Source of the DNA: Perkinsus chesapeaki
Lineage: Eukaryota > Perkinsozoa > Perkinsida > Perkinsidae
Assembly (NCBI GenBank): GCA_013115145.1
Contig: JAAPAO010000534.1
Coordinates: forward strand, 1-25,112
DNA: 25,112 bases
Direction of reading: 5' to 3'
The notes below the pieces were generated by a model, which saw only the letters and a list, made by a program, of their open reading frames with translations, searched no databases and was not told the DNA's origin. Below are positions 19,181-25,112 of the stretch, piece by piece (position 1 is the stretch's first letter; each line of letters begins with the position of its first letter). The position numbers and the translations under genes were made by a program.

Positions 19181-20675
19181 GATACTCTCTTCGGTGACGG
19201 ACCAGGCAGATATGCCTGCGATGTCTAACTGCCGAAGGCTATCCAGTAGATGATGCAGAGTTACATGCAGGCTTAGTGTCAGCGGCAGACAATCCTTCGA
19301 AACGACCTCCGACAACCTGTTCAGGTGAACTTCTACTTTATCAATCCACTTCGTGTCATCGTCTTCGTCTTCAGAGCTGTGATCAGCGTAAACCAGATGA
19401 CGTATATCTCCCCAAAGCCTAATGATTGTCGCAGTAGTTGCTCCCAAGCCAGCCGCTTCCCATCGATCCTCTGCATCAGGCTGCAGAAGTGCCTTCACAA
19501 GGTTCATACCTAAGTGTAGAACTGGGCAGGCAATAGCCAGGAATGGAGATCCTTCGAATTCATACAGGGGCTGGAACCTCTGGCCTTTAACGTGACCCTT
19601 CGCTTTCCCGTTATTGGCCAGTGCTAGCTTTCTTGACATAGCAGGACAGCTCGTAGTGGTAAGTCCAAGCATGACCTGTAGCCATTTGATGTCACCACTC
19701 AAGATGGTTCGATAGTGCTCGAAAACATCTCGCAGTTCATCGCATATTTTAGTCTCCTACGTATAAGAGATATGGCGTTGTGCTACCGGGCTTCCGATAA
19801 TGCGAAACATGTACATTTATGGGAGCTGCCAACAACTTGAATAAGACCACCACCACTATCACCAGAGAGACGAAGCACGCAGTCCTCTCCAAACCTGTCT
19901 CTCAAAGCACTAACAGGACACTTGATCATAGCCACAATTCTTCCTCCGATCTCCGTAGTCCTCCACTCGCTCTTCATTCTTGAACGATCCTCTTGTAAGT
20001 TGGCCCTCGATGGTAATGTTATTAAACAACAGAGTTCCTTCTGTAGCAGGCCTCGTATCCGTTCAAGAGCCTTGTTCGAAACGGTGGCAGTTGTCTGAAT
20101 GCGATTGAGGAAATCGATACCAATCGAGAGTTTCGGCTTAGCCTCCCGGGAGAAAACTTGCTGATAAGTCACTGGCTTTCCTTTGACCTTCGGCAGAATT
20201 AACTCCGTTCCTTTCGGATTGCCCAATTGCTTACGGAACGCGGAGGCACACCCAGTGCTTACTTGGCCAGCCAGGTTCTCCTTCTGAGAGGCGTCTACCA
20301 GAAGAGCATGTTTGGCTGAAACCGAGAGTTGCGAGAAACTTAGCACTCCGTCAGTCGAAGTGGGGCCACAAGAACCGAGAGCCTCTTTGTCAACAAGCAT
20401 TAGGACAGGCATAGTACTACTGCTACTACTGCTACCAGAACTGCCACCCGGTTGACATTCGTTGCTTCTCACAGCGGCAGACTCTTTCTTTGGTCTACCG
20501 GACCGTCCTTTGCGGCGGTTGGCATTGCAGTTTTTAGCAGTCATATTATCACAAAAGTAGCAGTCCGTCCCTTTTGCACCATCGCAGAAGGGCAGGGTAC
20601 GCCAATTCAGTGGGGGCGTATTCTTCATACCCAGCTTTGCTTTGCGTTCCCGAGACTGGCGAGTCTGTACACCTT

Positions 20676-20697
20676 CTCCGGCGGCCGGAGTCCGGCC
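20676..20697. repeat. 14-bp inverted triplication (perfect) in the minus-strand element
   Basis: Target CTCCGGCC on the + strand. TCCGGC at 20677-20682 and 20691-20696, inverted GCCGGA at 20684-20689. Removing 14 bp joins the Cys-knuckle frame to the downstream basic region. Confidence 0.97.
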
Positions 20698-20786
20698 CAC
20701 TTCTGTATATACTTCTTGGGATCTGTTCCGAGGGAAATATCACATGCTGAGCATATCTGGCATGGAGCGTTCTTCAGAGCTAGCAT

Positions 20787-21699
20787 ACCGGCTGTCTCAT
20801 CGCCCCATACCGTCTCGATCTAAGCACGAACCGATGGTCTACTGATGGGGACCCCCCTATTATTGCGCTGGAATCCACATGAGAAGCAGAATCTGTCTTT
20901 GCACGGGATGGCTGGCGTCATAGTGGTTATATCGATACCAACGATACAACTAACAACAGGGATGGTCTTTGAAACACTTCTCAATAGAAATGCTGGTATG
21001 CAATGTCATTGAGACACCCTATATTTGCCATCTTTCGTGCTGCGCATCGCGAACCTGCTAGCTATTAAGTAGACGGTATCCGTTCCCGAACGTAACTCCT
21101 CAACCCCTTCGAATATCAATGCGAGACATAGCTCATTTTGTTCCCCTCACGAGTTTTTTAAAATCAATTAATGTCAGACTCACCCCCCTGTGCGCTACTT
21201 CGCGTCTACTTCGAGACAGTTGTTTAAGCGGACTGTTGTGTCCACCCTGTCCTAGACCAATTCCACCGGCATACTCCCCCTGTTTTACGCACGTCGAATC
21301 TTACGACTCTGCGTTGAATCCTTCAACTCCGTAGTAGAATAATGCCTGTCGGACTGACAGTGACAAGTTGTCGCCATAATCACCGCTCCCCTTGTGTGAC
21401 CAAATAACGAGTTGCCACGCGTTTGAAAATGCCGAGAATAAATAAATTATATTGACCGAGAGAGTAGCCTCAATTTGCGTTCGACCTTTGTTAACACCGT
21501 GACTTCCTTAGCAAGTTTCTCAGCTATCCGCGAAGAATTCCGTAAATGCTTTCAAACGCGAGAGCTGACCGGCGAGCAGAATCGATCTGCCCCTACACAC
21601 GGACCATAGCTTCGCGAAATTGATTTCCTTATCCGCCCCTATCGCTGAATTGATGTTCCTATTCAAATGTTTTCCTGATTCGCTGGGTTGGTGGCCTCA
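20787..21699. other. Unassigned spacer between two decayed elements
   Basis: No coding sequence that I can defend. An 11-bp inverted repeat (CGCGTTTGAAA near 21419, complement near 21550) lies at its right side. Part of it may be the eroded 5' region of the LINE, whose endonuclease domain I could not find. Confidence 0.5.
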
Positions 21700-21748
21700 A
21701 TTGCGGAGCAGAATCATGGTCGGCCTGGTCCTGCTCAGAGCTTTGGGG

Positions 21749-21770
21749 TGTTTGACTCAAACAGTTTGAG
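21749..21770. repeat. 14-bp inverted triplication (perfect) in LINE 5' part
   Basis: Target TGTTTGAG. GTTTGA at 21750-21755 and 21764-21769, inverted TCAAAC at 21757-21762. Seen as the 9-1-9 palindrome 21754-21772. Confidence 0.96.
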
Positions 21771-21947
21771 TCTGCCAAGGTTCATGGAGCTCGTGGCCCG
21801 GACGGTGGTCATGTGAATCACATGAAGTACGGACAGAGACTCAAAGTGTGTCCACCTCCAAGTCGTTTTCAGGAACGGGCGCCTAACATGATTTTATGCG
21901 CGGCTGCAAGAATTCTTTCAGGATGACCGTGTTTACCGGGAGTGGAG

Positions 21948-21969
21948 GGATGGGGCCCATCCGATGGGC
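21948..21969. repeat. 14-bp inverted triplication (perfect) in LINE 5' part
   Basis: Target GGATGGGC. GATGGG at 21949-21954 and 21963-21968, inverted CCCATC at 21956-21961. Its removal moves the upstream frame into the frame of the RT palm, although a later stop (near 21993) remains. A decayed relative with a 12-bp gain is at 22016-22035 (GAATCG twice around CGATA). Confidence 0.95.
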
Positions 21970-22700
21970 CAAGAAAAATCTCGCGTAAAACGTGAGAAAG
22001 TTGCAATTATCTCACCGAATCGTCGATAGAATCGAGATTCCGACTGTACAACCATTTTCTAGATACGTTTGCGGAAGGGATGCAGGCGGAACAATCTGGT
22101 TTCCGCCGGGGAATGAGTGTTGAGCAACAGGCTTGTGCCTTTACGCAGTATTTGGAAGATGAAGTACAACGGGATAGAGTGGTACTAACGGTTTTCCTGA
22201 CTGCAACATCTGCATATGATTACGTGAGGCATGACGTTCTCGTAGCACGTCTGGGAGCCCTTTTCATGCCTCCAAAACTGTGGTCATGGATTAGGAATTT
22301 CATCAGAAATCGCCTTATGCATACTGTATGGGGCATGTCTAAGTCTAGAACGAGAATAATCCGACGTGGAGTTTCTCAAGGTTGCTCAATTAGTCCTATG
22401 TTATGCTTGGCATATATGGCACCGCTCATATCATATTTATGGGAAGGTATTGTGGATGATGTTATTTTTCGTACCTTTTGCCTCGCGGATGACGTGTGCA
22501 TAACGATGTCGGTGAGTTCTAAAGATTTACCTTTGAAGATCCACTTACTACAAAAACAACTCGATAAAGCATCTGAGTTCTTCCGCTCATCTGTTATTAA
22601 ACTAAATCCCTCTAAATCGGCCCTTGCGGTCTTTTCCACAAGGGCCAATATTCGTAAGAAGACCTTCAAACTATCTATCTCTGGTAGCGAGATCCCCAGG

Positions 22701-22722
22701 GAAGAGATTCTCTTCAAGAGAA
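22701..22722. repeat. 14-bp inverted triplication (perfect) between LINE palm and thumb
   Basis: Target GAAGAGAA. AAGAGA at 22702-22707 and 22716-22721, inverted TCTCTT at 22709-22714. Removing 14 bp fuses the palm frame to the LGINVDQGLTYSKH frame. Confidence 0.97.
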
Positions 22723-24031
22723 TCAAAGAATGTTGGGTATCAATGTTGATCAAGGGCTTACGTACTCTAAGCATTGCGAAATATGGAGACAGCGAGTATT
22801 TGCTCGCATTCGCATACTAAGTCAGATATGTACTAGATCTTGGGGTTCGAGCTTCAGAAGCGCACGACAATTGGCAGAACAATTCATCCTATCGAGTGCA
22901 CTTAATGGTAGTGCTGGGTTTTATGGAGGTATTACAGCTAAGAAGAACTCTAGAGAATTGGATACAGCATATAATTCTATAATGAGACTTGTATCACGAT
23001 GTTTACGTGTGACTGATTTTGAAAAACTGCCGCCTATAGTCGGATGGGACAGCTTAGAAGATTGGGTACAGCGTCGTGCAGCACATCTTGCTCATATGGT
23101 GTTAAGACAGAAGCAGATCACTCCAGCTCGGTCTTTATTTTCACAAGATGTTGTGAATAAGAGGAAGAGGAAGAAGTTACGCGGTTGGAGAGATTTGTCG
23201 ATTCGGTTTCTGCCACCATCACTTTATCCCTATATCGATCAAGTACCACGAAGACTAGAGCCATGGTTATTCCCTCGAGTGGTTTTCCGCGCCTCTTCGT
23301 GTAAGAAGAATGATACGTATATTGAAAAACGTATGGCGGCTCTTGAAACTCTGGCCTCAGTTTGCCAAGACTCTAAAGATGGATACAGGATGGTCTGGGA
23401 AATTTGGTCTGATGGTTCTGTTGAGTCTACCACTGGGCATGGAGGATCAGGTGGTGCTATTTGGTCTAGTGATAGGATTGAACCTTTCTGGTCATTATCT
23501 GCTCCTGCTGGAAGCATTGTGCCATCATACAATGCTGAGATAAGCGCACTGGTATGTTGTATGGATGCTTTTCTGGAGATTGTGATTCCTAAATACATTA
23601 GCGCGAAGGATGCAGTTTATATTGTATGTGATTCATTGTCGGTCTTCTGTTTTTGCAATCTGATCCTTATAATTTGCATCCTGATATGATCAAGTTATGG
23701 CGGCTCTTGTATGATATCTCTCTAAATATAAGTAGGTGTGAATTTGTTTGGATAAGTTCCCACTTTGGGGTGGAGCGTAGTGATTTTGTTGATCGCTTGG
23801 CATGTTCGGGGGCTAGCTTGGATCAATCTAATTGCAAGCTGCAGGTATCAGCTGTGAAAATGTTCATCAATAGAGACAGAGTTTCAAAGCCGGCTTTGGA
23901 TGTATCGCAATCTTCCTTGGAAGATCAGCATGGCTTTAAGGTTATTATGAGATACATATCTTCTCATTTGAATCAGATTTGGTCTGGTAAATGGTGCCTA
24001 TGTAATGATTATTTAATCAAGATTGGTAAGG

Positions 24032-24053
24032 CTCCTAGGCTAGGAGTCCTAGC
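24032..24053. repeat. 14-bp inverted triplication (perfect) before the LINE C-terminal Cys cluster
   Basis: Target CTCCTAGC. TCCTAG at 24033-24038 and 24047-24052, inverted CTAGGA at 24040-24045. Without it the RNase H frame runs on into the CCSC...H...C tail. Confidence 0.97.
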
Positions 24054-24332
24054 CCTCTATGCTGTAGTTGTTTTGATCTTGGTATCGAAGTAGTTGATGA
24101 TATCTACCATAAGCTTTTCATTTGCCCAAAATTTGAGAAGGTCAGATTAGTTTGTTTTGGCTCATCTCCCTTTGAGGCAGAAATATGCGACTACGTAGGT
24201 AGAAATACCATTAGAGTTGCGCGGTTTATTGCTTTGGCGAGAGATAGGTAGTTTGTTTTATTATCTACCTCTCCATCATCTCATTCCGTTGACTGGTCAA
24301 GGAGCGTAAAACAAGATTCCGACAATCCCAAT

Positions 24333-24438
24333 GTTCATTAAACCAATTCCGAGATTCAGAATCGATTCCAGCATCGCATTTTACGTGTAAAAAGCAGTTC
24401 TGGAATCGATTCTGAATTTCAAAATCGGTTTATTGAAC
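24333..24438. repeat. Foldback repeat with 39-bp arms downstream of the LINE
   Basis: Arms 24333-24371 and 24400-24438 are imperfect reverse complements. The inner 18 bp (ATTCAGAATCGATTCCAG) are perfect, with a 28-nt loop. It looks like a MITE or foldback element; no target duplication is evident. Confidence 0.85.
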
Positions 24439-24508
24439 GATCCTAATATGAAAGATATGTGGCGCGCGGGATATGCTACTCTGCGCAGCCGTAATATACC
24501 GCGCGCGT

Positions 24509-24530
24509 CCACTGCCACAGTGGCACTGCG
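24509..24530. repeat. 14-bp inverted-triplication insertion, one mismatch
   Basis: CACTGC at 24510-24515 and 24524-24529, inverted ACAGTG (24517-24522; GCAGTG predicted), both spacers as predicted. Confidence 0.8.
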
Positions 24531-24898
24531 CCGCCGTCATGATTTTGACCGGCCAATCCTTGATCGCCCAGGCCACGCTTGTCCCGCGCAATCTCCGATT
24601 GACCTCGCATTTATTTCTGAAATGCATAGACACTGAAATCTACAGTAGTAGTAATGTGACAGAAGTACTTTTGTACTGGAATAAATAACCATGATGACTC
24701 AATAACGTAACACCGGATCTATAACGAAATAGTTGATGCTTATATTAGGGTAGCTGGACCAGTACAGTTAATGTCGAGCCACAGATACGCAGAGTATATG
24801 ATGGAGAGACCTCGAGGATGGATCGTTAGGGAGATTGGAAAGTATTGGGCAAATTACTGCAAATGTGTGCGCCAAATGTGTCGCACAGTGTGCGTGTG

Positions 24899-24920
24899 CT
24901 ATGACAGTCATGGCATGACT
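24899..24920. repeat. 14-bp inverted-triplication insertion, one mismatch
   Basis: TATGAC (24900-24905), inverted GTCATG (24907-24912), CATGAC (24914-24919). The direct copies differ by one C/T. Both spacers match. Confidence 0.8.
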
Positions 24921-24988
24921 GGTGCTCAACAAGGGATAAGTTGTGGATAGGGTGTACACAACACGTGATTCCATGGACATTCCATGCT

Positions 24989-25010
24989 CGTGCGAGTCGC
25001 ACGGTGCGAC
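24989..25010. repeat. 14-bp inverted triplication (perfect) near the right end
   Basis: Target CGTGCGAC. GTGCGA at 24990-24995 and 25004-25009, inverted TCGCAC at 24997-25002. It forms two overlapping 7-1-7 palindromes. Confidence 0.96.
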
Positions 25011-25112
25011 ATTAGGGAATCATGCAAGAGAGTAAGTGACCTAGCAGCCGATCGTCCTGAGGCCGCTAGACGAAAAATCGGAGTGGTTGGTCAGCATGTG
25101 CGCCCACTGCAG

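Larger units (their letters stand above)
19091..20786 (-). pseudogene. Transposon-like multi-frame gene, uncharacterised family
   Basis: Reads from ATG (20786-20784) leftwards. The N-terminus has a Cys-rich knuckle (CQICSACD), then KKYIQKWAG. After a frame change come QTRQSRERKAKLG and a second Cys cluster (TDCYFCDNMTAKNC), a basic and Ser-rich linker, and LRLSGDSGGGLIQVV. After an in-frame TAG and a second shift (about 19750-19775) follow GDIKWLQVMLGL, PVLHLGMNLV and TEESIESLHG, with the stop at 19091. This order of motifs recalls multicopy RNase H-like element proteins of invertebrates and protists, but I cannot name the family. The first shift is explained by the 14-bp insertion 20676-20697; the second fits loss of one base. 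Non-functional. Confidence 0.65.
21700..24251 (+). pseudogene. Non-LTR retrotransposon (LINE) with RT and RNase H, decayed
   Basis: Pieces in order: RT N-terminus KVHGARGPDG (about 21777); RT palm from 22080 with QSGFRRG, motif A region VFLTATSAYD, RGVSQGCSISP and LADD (22482-22493); LGINVDQGLTYSKH thumb (from 22730); RNase H with SDGSVES, AEISAL, CDSLS and FVWISSHFGVERSDFVDRLA; C-terminal Cys/His cluster (CCSC...H...C), stop at 24249-24251. RNase H after RT is typical of the I/Jockey-type groups. The usual first catalytic Asp of motif A is Thr, so the copy is inactive. Frames change at about 22715, 23650 and 24046. The first and last are explained by 14-bp insertions, the middle by a one-base change. 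No endonuclease domain, poly(A) tail or target duplication was found. Confidence 0.85.
24439..25112. other. Right-end region without genes
   Basis: No coding sense. It contains three inverted-triplication sites (24509-24530, 24899-24920, 24989-25010) and GC-rich GCGCGC runs. Confidence 0.5.

Noticed and set aside
19703-19782. Second frameshift of the minus-strand element as a 14-bp insertion
   Set aside because: The frame arithmetic would allow 14, but no inverted triplication is present; loss of one base explains it.
21119-21334. 71-codon Pro/Cys-rich frame
   Set aside because: Composition of a chance frame; no motif and no context.
21809-21825. TCATGTGA/TCACATGA as another 14-bp insertion
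   Set aside because: Neither flank has the required third 6-mer.
23640-23690. Middle LINE frameshift as a 14-bp insertion
   Set aside because: Arithmetic fits 14 but no palindrome or repeated 6-mer is there; a one-base change suffices.

Overview
The window is nuclear DNA from an intron-rich unicellular eukaryote. One host gene has about 18 exons joined by GT-AG introns (39 nt to >1 kb), another encodes a mitochondrial GrpE cochaperone, and the right half is decayed retroelements. Intron density, the cathepsin-propeptide exon and the LINE/LTR load would suit an alveolate such as Perkinsus. That is inference only: no spliced-leader or rRNA marker is visible.

Layout. 1-12,800 holds two host genes on the + strand: a two-exon mitochondrial GrpE (452-2357) and a ~780-residue protein of about 18 tetratricopeptide repeats (2823-12769). 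The TPR introns hold palindromes, a 59-bp tandem duplication and one copy of a 524-bp dispersed repeat. 13,311-16,400 holds two intronless genes: a 503-aa low-complexity protein and a propeller-like protein with one frameshift. 17,300-25,112 is a graveyard: a truncated tRNA-Trp, the second copy of the dispersed repeat, an LTR-retrotransposon integrase, a stray cathepsin-propeptide exon, a minus-strand transposon-like gene, and a LINE with reverse transcriptase and RNase H.

Main discovery. Eight sites share one exact geometry, and several more have 1-2 mismatches. An 8-bp target (one base p, a 6-mer W, one base f) has become pW + reverse complement of the whole 8-mer + Wf. The net change is a 14-bp insertion made only of target sequence, forming two overlapping perfect 7-1-7 palindromes. 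At four sites, removing exactly 14 bp rejoins two reading frames of one element protein (integrase, LINE twice, minus-strand element). At a fifth, the two dispersed-repeat copies differ in length by exactly this 14 bp. One perfect match needs 14 specified bases, so about 0.0001 are expected by chance in 25 kb. The 8-bp target and single-base centres are what would result if an 8-bp-TSD transposase that hairpins the flanking ends (hAT-type) excised and the two opened hairpins annealed through their identical target duplications. The geometry is read from the sequence; the mechanism is inference.
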